From Clostridiaceae bacterium (GTDB lineage: Bacteria; Bacillota; Clostridia; DSM-8532), in assembly GCA_012840245.1 (NCBI GenBank), contig DULR01000089.1, positions 1-39,019 on the forward strand: a DNA stretch of 39,019 nucleotides, read 5' to 3'. The notes under the pieces are model-generated. The model was given only the letters and a program-made list of their open reading frames with translations, was not told the origin of the DNA and searched no databases. Shown in pieces: positions 7,233 to 14,059 of this stretch. Position 1 is the stretch's first letter. Each line of letters begins with the position of its first letter. The position numbers were made by a program, and so were the translations under genes.

Positions 7233-8609
7233 CTAATTCTCAGCAGGACCGGCCAACCGGCTGCTTTCCTGTGCCTTGATCCACAGTGCGCACTCGACCC
7301 TTTTCTTTTCCAGTTCACACTCGATTTCATACGGGATCCTGATGTCGCTGTTGAACTGCCATGCATTTGCAGCACAGCCTCCGCTGCAGTAGAATTTTGC
7401 CCAGCATGAATTGCACCGGGGCTTGGTGTATACATTGGTATTCCTGAAAGTATCTCTTACAGGGTTCTGATTAAGTCCGTCATATATATTTCCCAACAGG
7501 AATTCCTTGCGGCCAACGAATTGATGGCAAGGATACAGCTCTCCTTCAGGGGTTACAGCCAGATATTCCGTTCCGGAGCCGCAGCCTCTCAGGCGCTTGG
7601 CTACGCACGGACCTCCTTCCAGATCGATCATGAAATGAAAGAAGTTGAACCACTGACCGTTTTTTCTGCGTTCGACATATTCTTTGGCCAGGTGTTCATA
7701 TTCCCTGCATACCGTCTCCACATCCTCCGCCCTTATATCAAGGCCTGAATCCTTGTTGGCTACGACCGGTTCGACAGAAATCTGCTCGAACCCAAGATCG
7801 GCCAGATGGAGGACATCGGTTCCGAAATCCAGATTCTTGCGGGTGAAAGTGCCTCGTACATAGTACTGCTGCTGCCCCCGTTCTTCAGCCATCTTTCTGG
7901 CAAGGGGCAGAACCCGGTCATAGCTGCCTGTGCCGTCGATACGCTTTCTTAACGCATCATTCACTTCTTTTCTTCCATCCAGGCTCAGGACAACGTTATG
8001 CATGTTCTCATTTATATATCTTCGCTTATCCTCGTCAAGAAGCAACGCATTGGTCGTTATTGTGAATCTGAAATTCTTTCCGGTCTCTTTTTCTCTTGTT
8101 CTCGCATAATCTACTATTCCCTTGACGACCTCAAAATTCATCAGAGGTTCGCCGCCAAAGAAATCCACTTCCAGATTTCTTCTGTTGCCGGAATTTTCTA
8201 TAAGGAAGTCAATAGCCTTTTTACCTACATCCAGGCTCATCAGAGACCGGTGCCCCATATACTCGCCAGTTCCGGCAAAACAATAGCCGCAGCGCAAATT
8301 GCAGTCATGAGCGATATGCAGACACAGTGCTTTGACTACGGTTTGCTTTGCCCAGCCAGGAAGCATCTGTGTATACGGATCTTCGGTAAAAAGCATATGG
8401 TTTTTTTTCAGATATTCTATTTCCTCAATGGCCTCATTGATTTCTGATTCATTATAGCGGCTGAGGTTTTTCAGTTCGTCATTATTGAGAACGCCGTTTT
8501 CATCATAACAGCCCAAAACGTCATAAGCAACTTCATCCAACTGGTGTACGGCTCCGCTCATGACGTCCAGGACCATGTACGTACCATGGATCTTAAAGGA
8601 ATGTATCAT
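7233..8609 (-). CDS. scfB: SCIFF radical SAM peptide maturase
   Basis: This radical SAM/SPASM enzyme installs a thioether bridge between a Cys sulfur and the alpha carbon of a Thr in the SCIFF peptide; the activity is established for the homologues CteB and Tte1186. The 458-residue protein starts with a RiPP-recognition-like region (MIHSFKIHGTYMVLDVMSGAVHQLD), then the [4Fe-4S]-SAM motif CNLRCGYC (Cys103, 107, 110) and FFGGEPL. The C-terminal SPASM region carries auxiliary-cluster cysteines (GCGSG, YPCHQF, CNSCWAKFYCSGGC). AGGAG six bases before ATG 8609 decides the start. Its substrate gene scfA lies 124 nt upstream. Confidence 0.97.
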   Translation of the reverse strand: MIHSFKIHGTYMVLDVMSGAVHQLDEVAYDVLGCYDENGVLNNDELKNLSRYNESEINEAIEEIEYLKKNHMLFTEDPYTQMLPGWAKQTVVKALCLHIAHDCNLRCGYCFAGTGEYMGHRSLMSLDVGKKAIDFLIENSGNRRNLEVDFFGGEPLMNFEVVKGIVDYARTREKETGKNFRFTITTNALLLDEDKRRYINENMHNVVLSLDGRKEVNDALRKRIDGTGSYDRVLPLARKMAEERGQQQYYVRGTFTRKNLDFGTDVLHLADLGFEQISVEPVVANKDSGLDIRAEDVETVCREYEHLAKEYVERRKNGQWFNFFHFMIDLEGGPCVAKRLRGCGSGTEYLAVTPEGELYPCHQFVGRKEFLLGNIYDGLNQNPVRDTFRNTNVYTKPRCNSCWAKFYCSGGCAANAWQFNSDIRIPYEIECELEKKRVECALWIKAQESSRLAGPAEN

Positions 8610-8645
8610 ATGATTCTCCTGTTGTGTTTCTCTCAAACGGTAGAA

Positions 8646-8698
8646 CAAGTATGGCAGCCGCCATACTTGCTCATTTAACAAGAAGGGCTTATAAGCCC
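8646..8698 (-). promoter_or_regulatory. Tandem hairpins between scfA and scfB
   Basis: Two perfect inverted repeats fill the scfA-scfB gap. One has 10-bp arms (8646-8655 and 8660-8669) with a 4-nt loop. The other is a 14-nt palindrome, GGGCTTATAAGCCC, at 8685-8698, directly downstream of the scfA stop in the transcript. Neither is followed by a good T run, so partial termination or mRNA stabilisation that leaves scfA in excess over scfB is more likely than a full stop. Confidence 0.6.
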
Positions 8699-8733
8699 CT
8701 ATACTGCATTGATGGATTTTTTAAAGTGATAAA

Positions 8734-8874
8734 TTATTTTCTTTCACACTTCTGATTCGCAACCGTGCAGGAAGTCTTGCAGGCTGACTGGCAGGAAGTC
8801 TGGCATTCGCCGCATCCGGCCTTTTTAATGTCCTTGTTCAATGTGGATTCATTAATAGTTTTAATGTGTTTCAT
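8734..8874 (-). CDS. scfA: SCIFF ribosomal peptide precursor, 46 aa
   Basis: This is the precursor of the SCIFF (six cysteines in forty-five residues) thioether peptide, the substrate of the neighbouring maturase. The translation begins MKHIKTINESTLNKDIKKAG and has exactly six cysteines, at residues 21, 24, 28, 32, 36 and 43, with the family core pattern CGECQTSCQSACKTSC. GGAGG at about 8884-8888 gives a good ribosome site, and an extended -10 promoter lies just upstream. The mature peptide's role is unknown in the literature I recall; the family is almost universal in Clostridia. The reading is unambiguous despite the small size. Confidence 0.97.
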   Translation of the reverse strand: MKHIKTINESTLNKDIKKAGCGECQTSCQSACKTSCTVANQKCERK

Positions 8875-8898
8875 GCAATGTTTCCTCCATACTCTGAT

Positions 8899-8907
8899 TT
8901 TATAACA
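8899..8907 (-). promoter_or_regulatory. Extended -10 promoter of scfA
   Basis: Minus strand TGTTATAAA (TGn plus TATAAA), 25-33 nt before the scfA start. A 6-bp hairpin, ATAGCC-TTGA-GGCTAT, lies further upstream near 8939-8954. Confidence 0.5.
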
Positions 8908-8973
8908 GTATTAAATATAACATAAGGTTTTTATTGTGTATAGCCTCAAGGCTATTTAAAACATAATAAAAAG

Positions 8974-9363
8974 TCAATACCTGCAGTATAAGCCGGATCC
9001 GTCTTCTACAGGCCTGAAACCCAGGGATTCGCAAATCAGGCCATCCTTTTTATCGGCCTTCAATGTGAATTTGCTGCCGGGATAACACGACAGAACATTG
9101 CCAATCATATTTTTGCATATATCCATGTCACGGTATTCATTATCCACGACTAAATCGCTTATTATCGCATTTTCGCCGGTCAGATCCACCCGGACGAATC
9201 CAACCATATAATCGAAGTCCCATGCTGTCAACACAAGTGCCGAGTTTTCCACCATCTGAACCAGATCCTTAAAGTTATCGGTATCAACATCGGAACCAGC
9301 CTCGTTTAATAATTCAATAAGGCGTATGTAATCTATATCATAGCCTTTACGATATTTAATCAT
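8974..9363 (-). CDS. GNAT-family N-acetyltransferase
   Basis: A 129-residue protein with the GCN5-related acetyltransferase layout: an N-terminal helix pair, AWDFDYMVGFVRVDLTGENAIISDLVVDNEYRDMDICKNMIGNVLS covering strand beta4 and the acetyl-CoA loop region, and a C-terminal LICESLGFRPVEDGSGLYCR, the usual final strand-turn. The glycine-rich Q/RxxGxG/A pyrophosphate loop is degenerate here (YRDMDICKNM), so CoA binding is uncertain. The start at 9363 follows a G-rich ribosome site; a longer frame exists upstream but lacks one. The substrate cannot be predicted. It stands alone between scfA and the ferredoxin-hcp pair. Confidence 0.75.
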   Translation of the reverse strand: MIKYRKGYDIDYIRLIELLNEAGSDVDTDNFKDLVQMVENSALVLTAWDFDYMVGFVRVDLTGENAIISDLVVDNEYRDMDICKNMIGNVLSCYPGSKFTLKADKKDGLICESLGFRPVEDGSGLYCRY

Positions 9364-9540
9364 TGAACCCCCCGTTATTACCTGTTGCATCAACAATATT
9401 ATCATAATATTTTTTCTTTCTTTTAACAAGCAGTATAATTGTTACAACAGAAAAAGTCAGGATTCTGTCATTCCTTATTTCGTCTCGTATATATTTTTCG
9501 AAATTATGTTGCCATGGCTACCGATTTTTCATTATTGGCC

Positions 9541-9549
9541 TGCTATGAT
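9541..9549 (+). promoter_or_regulatory. Extended -10 promoter of the ferredoxin-like gene
   Basis: TGCTATGAT (TGn plus TATGAT), 37 nt upstream of the start codon, in a gap between divergent genes. No clear regulator palindrome was seen around it. Confidence 0.45.
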
Positions 9550-9585
9550 TAGTATGTTCTTATATGAGATTAAGGAGGTACTTGT

Positions 9586-10323
9586 ATGAAAAGGAACATT
9601 GTTAAAATCGATGAAGAAAAGTGCAACGGCTGCGGCATATGCATAGACGCATGCCACGAAGGCGCTCTTAAACTTATAAACGGTAAAGCGAAGCTTATAT
9701 CTGAATCCTATTGTGACGGGCTTGGAGCATGCCTGCCGGAATGCCCTACAGGAGCAATAACGATCGAAGAACGTGAGGCTGATGCTTTTGATGAAGAAGC
9801 AGTCAAGGCCAACATGGAAAGGCTCAGACAGCAAAAGGCCATGCAGGAAGCTATGATGTCGACTCCCTGCGGCTGTCCCGGTTCACGTGCGAAAGTGATG
9901 GAAAGGAAGCCGTCTGCTCCTGCCAGAAAGTTTCAAAGCGGAGCATATGAAAGACCGGAATCACAGCTTCGTCAGTGGCCATGCCAGATAAGGCTTGTAG
10001 CACCTCAGGCGCCTTTTTTCGAAGGCGCTCATCTGCTTGTAGCTGCAGATTGCACTGCTTATGCATATGCGAATATGCATGAGGATTTCATGCGCAACAA
10101 AATAACCATAATCGGTTGTCCCAAGCTGGATGTTGCTGATTATACCGATAAACTCGCAGCAATTCTCAGTTATAACGATATACGAAGCCTGACTGTGCTT
10201 CGAATGGAGGTTCCCTGCTGCGGTGGCCTAGCCAATGCGGCAAAGAACGCGCTTATAATGAGCGGGAAGATGATCCCCTGGAATATAGTCACCATCACAA
10301 CAGATGGTGAAATATCGGAGTGA
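9586..10323 (+). CDS. 4Fe-4S binding protein, partner of hybrid cluster protein
   Basis: A 245-residue protein whose first 60 residues are a ferredoxin domain: the first cluster motif CNGCGICIDAC (Cys13, 16, 19, 23) is complete, while the second (Cys43, 49, 53, CDGLGACLPECP) lacks the usual second cysteine. A linker with a CGCPGS motif follows, then an approximately 110-residue C-terminal domain with TIIGCPKLDVADYTDKLA and VPCCGG that could bind another metal or cluster. AAGGAGG at 9572-9578 sets the start. The gene lies just before hcp on the same strand, so electron delivery to Hcp is a reasonable inference, not a demonstrated function. Confidence 0.85.
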   Translation: MKRNIVKIDEEKCNGCGICIDACHEGALKLINGKAKLISESYCDGLGACLPECPTGAITIEEREADAFDEEAVKANMERLRQQKAMQEAMMSTPCGCPGSRAKVMERKPSAPARKFQSGAYERPESQLRQWPCQIRLVAPQAPFFEGAHLLVAADCTAYAYANMHEDFMRNKITIIGCPKLDVADYTDKLAAILSYNDIRSLTVLRMEVPCCGGLANAAKNALIMSGKMIPWNIVTITTDGEISE

Positions 10324-10341
10324 GATACTTGAGTAGCCCGT

Positions 10342-10372
10342 ATTCGTGCTGCACCACAGGTGCGGCACGAAT
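10342..10372. repeat. Palindrome upstream of hcp, copy 1
   Basis: Arms ATTCGTGCTGCACC (10342-10355) and GGTGCGGCACGAAT (10359-10372) pair over 14 bp with one G-U and a 3-nt loop. The core GTGCTGCAC recurs in the two palindromes described at 10398 and 12171. It could also terminate the ferredoxin-gene transcript, but no T run follows. Confidence 0.7.
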
Positions 10373-10397
10373 GCAGAACTTAAATACAAGAATCGTA

Positions 10398-10441
10398 TCT
10401 CAACCTTAGTGCTGCACGTCAGTGCAGCACTAAGGTTGAGA
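10398..10441. repeat. 20-bp perfect palindrome upstream of hcp, copy 2
   Basis: Arms 10398-10417 and 10422-10441 are perfectly complementary over 20 bp around the loop GTCA; the core reads CCTTAGTGCTGCAC. It ends about 80 nt before the hcp start. The long perfect stem with no T run suggests a mobile palindromic repeat or a strong RNA structure rather than an ordinary terminator. Confidence 0.8.
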
Positions 10442-10523
10442 ACTAGGGTAAGAACAATAAAATTTGACTACAAATATCATCTTTTTAACACACACTATCA
10501 AAGAAAAGCGAGGTAAAAAAATT

Positions 10524-12083
10524 ATGTCAATGTTTTGTTTCCAATGTGAACAGACCGCAGGAGGAAAAGCCTGCACAGCAGCGGGAGTTTGCGGTAAAAA
10601 TGCCATCGTGTCCAACATGCAGGACGATCTGACCTGCTCTTTGGTGGGACTTGCCCGTGCCGTGAAGAACAGGCATTCAAAAAATGCCGATGTACTCATG
10701 ATCGAGGGACTGTTCACCACAATAACAAATGTTAACTTTGATGCCGATGCGATATACAGACTTATATCACGTATAGAGCAAGAAAAAAATGCACTGGGCG
10801 GCGCTGATAATTTCCCGATCGGATCGCTTTGGTCAGGAGATCCGGATATCGTTTCCCTGCGTTCCACACTTCTTCTTGGCCTGAGAGGGATGGCAGCATA
10901 TGCATATCATGCTTATCATCTGGGCAAAGAGGATCATGAGGTAAACGACTGGTTCCATAAAGGAATGAGAGCCATTGGAGAAGAGCATTCTGTGGAAGAG
11001 TGGCTGGATCTTCTTATGGAGTTCGGCAGGATCAATCTGAAATGCATGGCACTGCTGGACGAGGCCAATACATCGGCATATGGTCATCCCGTTCCAACCA
11101 AGGTTTCAACAATAATTGAAAAAGGGCCTTTTATCGTTGTCAGCGGTCATGACCTCCGTGATCTGAAAATGCTTCTGGAGCAGACCGAAGGCAAAGGAGT
11201 GAACATCTATACCCATGGTGAAATGCTCCCTGCCCATGGTTACCCCGAGCTGAAGAAATACAGCCATCTCAAGGGCAATTTCGGAACTGCATGGCAGAAC
11301 CAGCAAAAAGAGTTCAATGAAGTTCCCGGAGCGTTCCTTTTCACAACCAATTGTCTCATGCCCCCGAAGGACACCTATTCTGACCGAGTATTTACAACAG
11401 CGGTAGTAGGATATCCCGGACTGGTCCATATCGACAGCTGTGAGGACGGAACGAAGGATTTCACGCCGGTCATCGAGAAGGCTCTTGAACTGGGCGGATA
11501 CAAAGAAGATAAGGTGATGACAGGCATCAACGGCGGCACTGAACTAATGACCGGATTTGCAAGGAATACGGTTTTAAGTGTGGCCGATAAAGTCATCGAC
11601 GCTGTCAAATCGGGAGCCATCAGGCACTTCTTCCTGGTTGGCGGCTGTGACGGAGCAAAACCCGGCAGAAACTACTATACGGATTTTGTGGCCAAATCAC
11701 CGAAAGATACCGTCATACTCACACTTGCATGCGGCAAGTTCCGCTTTAACGACATGGATTTGGGTACAATAGGAGGACTTCCACGTATCATGGATATGGG
11801 ACAGTGCAATGACTCCTACTCGGCAATTCAGGTAGCATTAGCTCTGGCCAATGCGTTCAATTGCGGTGTCAACGAACTGCCTTTGACTCTGGTTCTCTCA
11901 TGGTATGAGCAGAAAGCTGTTTGCGTTCTTCTGACACTGTTGGCACTGGGAATAAAGAACATTTATATCGGTCCTTCGATCCCAGCCTTCTTCTCTTCCA
12001 ATGTCCTTAATGTTCTTGTGGAAAAATTCGGTCTGACACCCATAAGCACACCGGAAGCCGATCTTGCGAAAATATTGGGATAA
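10524..12083 (+). CDS. hcp: Hybrid cluster protein (hydroxylamine reductase)
   Basis: Hcp carries a hybrid Fe-S-O cluster and a cubane cluster; it reduces hydroxylamine in vitro and NO in vivo, and protects anaerobes from nitrosative stress. The 519-residue protein opens with MSMFCFQCEQTAGGKACTAAGVCGK, the N-terminal cysteine motif (Cys5, 8, 17, 23). Later conserved stretches include NLKCMALLDEANTSAYGHPVPT, the hybrid-cluster ligand regions FTTNCLMPP and FLVGGCDGAKPGRNYY, LTLACGKFRFND and LSWYEQKAVCVLLTLLALGIKNIYIGPS. GAGGT at 10510-10514 supports ATG 10524. It is flanked by large palindromes and preceded by its likely electron-transfer partner. Confidence 0.97.
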   Translation: MSMFCFQCEQTAGGKACTAAGVCGKNAIVSNMQDDLTCSLVGLARAVKNRHSKNADVLMIEGLFTTITNVNFDADAIYRLISRIEQEKNALGGADNFPIGSLWSGDPDIVSLRSTLLLGLRGMAAYAYHAYHLGKEDHEVNDWFHKGMRAIGEEHSVEEWLDLLMEFGRINLKCMALLDEANTSAYGHPVPTKVSTIIEKGPFIVVSGHDLRDLKMLLEQTEGKGVNIYTHGEMLPAHGYPELKKYSHLKGNFGTAWQNQQKEFNEVPGAFLFTTNCLMPPKDTYSDRVFTTAVVGYPGLVHIDSCEDGTKDFTPVIEKALELGGYKEDKVMTGINGGTELMTGFARNTVLSVADKVIDAVKSGAIRHFFLVGGCDGAKPGRNYYTDFVAKSPKDTVILTLACGKFRFNDMDLGTIGGLPRIMDMGQCNDSYSAIQVALALANAFNCGVNELPLTLVLSWYEQKAVCVLLTLLALGIKNIYIGPSIPAFFSSNVLNVLVEKFGLTPISTPEADLAKILG

Positions 12084-12088
12084 ATCTT

Positions 12089-12124
12089 ACAGTAGCCCAC
12101 CCTTAGTGCCGGGCTACTGTTTAT
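12089..12124 (+). terminator. Terminator of hcp
   Basis: Ten-bp perfect arms ACAGTAGCCC (12089-12098) and GGGCTACTGT (12111-12120) with a 12-nt loop, followed by TTTATAATT, begin 5 nt after the hcp stop. The loop sequence CCCTTAGTGCC echoes the palindromes upstream of hcp. Confidence 0.8.
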
Positions 12125-12144
12125 AATTGTCATTCATATAATAC

Positions 12145-12227
12145 AGCCCACCCATATGTCCTCACCATAAGTGCTGCACTGGCACGCAGCACAAAGGGTC
12201 AGCCACGAATCCGGGTGGGCTTTGGTT
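12145..12227 (+). terminator. Large nested hairpin with T run downstream of hcp
   Basis: Outer arms AGCCCACCC (12145-12153) and GGGTGGGCT (12213-12221) enclose an inner hairpin, GTGCTGC / GCAGCAC (12171-12177 and 12186-12192). The outer stem is followed by TTTGGTTTTT on the plus strand, giving a second terminator-like structure between the convergent genes. The inner GTGCTGCAC core is shared with the copies before hcp. Confidence 0.6.
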
Positions 12228-12260
12228 TTTCAATATGTATTACACTTTTAAATCATCATT

Positions 12261-13451
12261 TCATCTACTGAGACCGAATTCCTTTGCCAGCTTGGTAAAG
12301 GCGTCAAGACTGCGTTCTATCATTCCCATATCGACGCAGTAGGCTATCCTTATATATCCCGGGCCACAGAACCCGCTGCCGGGAACAAGCAAAAGATTAT
12401 ATTTTGCAGCGGCTTTGCAGAATGCTACATCATCTTCTATGGGCGCTTTTACGAACAGGTAGAAAGCTCCCTGCGGTTTGACGCATTTGAATCCGATCTT
12501 TGTAAGGTGGTTATAAAGCGTATCGCGCTTTTTCTTATAGCTCTCAGTATCAACTGCCACCTCCAGATTGTCGGCGATGACCTTCTGGAAAAGCGAAGGC
12601 GCATTGACAAAGCCCAGGGTGCGGTTCAAGGTGATCATTATCGACATCAGCGTTCCGACCTCGGGGATCCTGCTGCTTGCCGCAATGTACCCGATCCTTT
12701 CTCCGGGCAGAGCCAATGATTTGCTGAAGGAGTTTATGGATATGCTCTTTTTGAAGATCGAAAGAATATTGGGCACTTCGGCTCCGTCATATACCAGGCT
12801 GACATATGGCTCGTCTGAAATAATGAAAATATTTATGCCAAGTTCAGCCTCTTTCTTCTCCAGTGCTTTGTTGAGCTTCTCCAGCGACTCCCTGCTGTAA
12901 ATGGCTCCGGTAGGGTTGTTGGGTGAATTTATGATTATTGCCTTTGTTTTATCTGTAATGGCCTTCTCAACTGCTTCCACATCGATCTGGAAAGTATCCT
13001 TAACAGTATTCACAATGACTGTTTTGCCGCCTGCCTGATCTATATATGTTCCGTACTCCACAAAGAACGGAGCCAGCACTATTACTTCTTCTCCGGGATT
13101 CAGAAGGGCCTTCAGAGTCACATTCAGACCTGCAGCCGCTCCGCATACCATAACGATGTTGTTTTCATCAAGAGGTATGCTGCTCTTCTTCTGAAGATAA
13201 GCCGCCACCTTTGACCTGACATCCGGGTAGCCGGCATTGTTCATATATTTATGCAGTCCTGTTTCATCACTGTTGACATACTTTTTAAGTGTTTCGATCA
13301 CTTCTGCGGGCGGTTCCACTTCAGGGTTTCCAAGGCTGAAATCATATACATTCTCTTCCCCATATATCTTTTTCAGACGGGCTCCTTCTTCGAACATGGC
13401 TCTTATCATTGAAGATTTCCCGAGGCCTTCCACAAGCTTCTGGTTAAACAT
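12261..13451 (-). CDS. Class I/II pyridoxal phosphate aminotransferase
   Basis: A 396-residue fold-type I aminotransferase of the aspartate/aromatic group. Visible motifs are SPNNPTG (176-182), the PLP-ring aspartate in DEPY (Asp213), and the Schiff-base lysine in SFSKSLALPGERIGY (Lys244). A C-terminal arginine in GPGYIRIAYC should bind the substrate carboxylate. GGAGGGAACGTTATG sets the start. It follows iorB by 23 nt, so it probably converts aromatic amino acids to the aryl pyruvates used by IorAB. The exact amino-acid range cannot be read from sequence. Confidence 0.9.
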   Translation of the reverse strand: MFNQKLVEGLGKSSMIRAMFEEGARLKKIYGEENVYDFSLGNPEVEPPAEVIETLKKYVNSDETGLHKYMNNAGYPDVRSKVAAYLQKKSSIPLDENNIVMVCGAAAGLNVTLKALLNPGEEVIVLAPFFVEYGTYIDQAGGKTVIVNTVKDTFQIDVEAVEKAITDKTKAIIINSPNNPTGAIYSRESLEKLNKALEKKEAELGINIFIISDEPYVSLVYDGAEVPNILSIFKKSISINSFSKSLALPGERIGYIAASSRIPEVGTLMSIMITLNRTLGFVNAPSLFQKVIADNLEVAVDTESYKKKRDTLYNHLTKIGFKCVKPQGAFYLFVKAPIEDDVAFCKAAAKYNLLLVPGSGFCGPGYIRIAYCVDMGMIERSLDAFTKLAKEFGLSR

Positions 13452-13474
13452 AACGTTCCCTCCGTACTACAGTT

Positions 13475-14059
13475 TTATAAGCCTGCGGCATAATCATAAC
13501 CCGCAATAAAGGCTTTGACGTTGATTTCTACAAACTGGGGCTTCACCATTTTTTCTATTGCATCGATCCATACTTCCTTTGGTATTTCAGAATGTCTTGC
13601 CATGACCCCTATCATGACCACATTCACAGCCTTTATATTCCCGCATTCCTTTGCAATGTCGAGTGCTGGGACATCGATAACATTGGCATAGTCAGCCTTG
13701 ATTTTTTCGATTATGTCTTCAGGGTATTTCGCTTTTCCTATTATAACAGGCATGGGATCTATCCGCTGGTTGTTTATTATGATCTTTCCGTCTTTCTTTG
13801 CGTAATCGATCCACCTCAGCGCTTCCAGCTTTTCGAAGCACAGGATTATATCTGCTTCATTCTTTTCAATAACAGGAGAATAAACCTTCTCGCCCATTTT
13901 TACATAGGTTACGACGCTTCCTCCCCTCTGGGACATCCCATGGACTTCCGAAACCTTTACGTCAAGACCCGTATTGAGCGCAACATCACCAAGAATACGG
14001 CTGGTAAGCAGTGTTCCCTGCCCTCCTACTCCAACTATCATAATGCTTTTATTATTCAT
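13475..14059 (-). CDS. iorB: Indolepyruvate:ferredoxin oxidoreductase, beta subunit
   Basis: The gamma-domain subunit of IOR, which oxidatively decarboxylates aryl pyruvates to aryl-acetyl-CoA while reducing ferredoxin. The 194-residue product begins MNNKSIMIVGVGGQGTLLTSRILGD, the typical domain start, followed by SEVHGMSQRGGSVVTYVKMG. ATG 14059 overlaps the end of iorA by 8 nt and has a GGTGGCAAGG ribosome site, so the two subunits are translationally coupled. Confidence 0.95.
   Translation of the reverse strand: MNNKSIMIVGVGGQGTLLTSRILGDVALNTGLDVKVSEVHGMSQRGGSVVTYVKMGEKVYSPVIEKNEADIILCFEKLEALRWIDYAKKDGKIIINNQRIDPMPVIIGKAKYPEDIIEKIKADYANVIDVPALDIAKECGNIKAVNVVMIGVMARHSEIPKEVWIDAIEKMVKPQFVEINVKAFIAGYDYAAGL

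Noticed and set aside
10464..10523. TTG start 60 nt upstream of the chosen hcp start
   Set aside because: The added 20 residues are not part of the Hcp family N terminus, and the GAGGT site fits ATG 10524.
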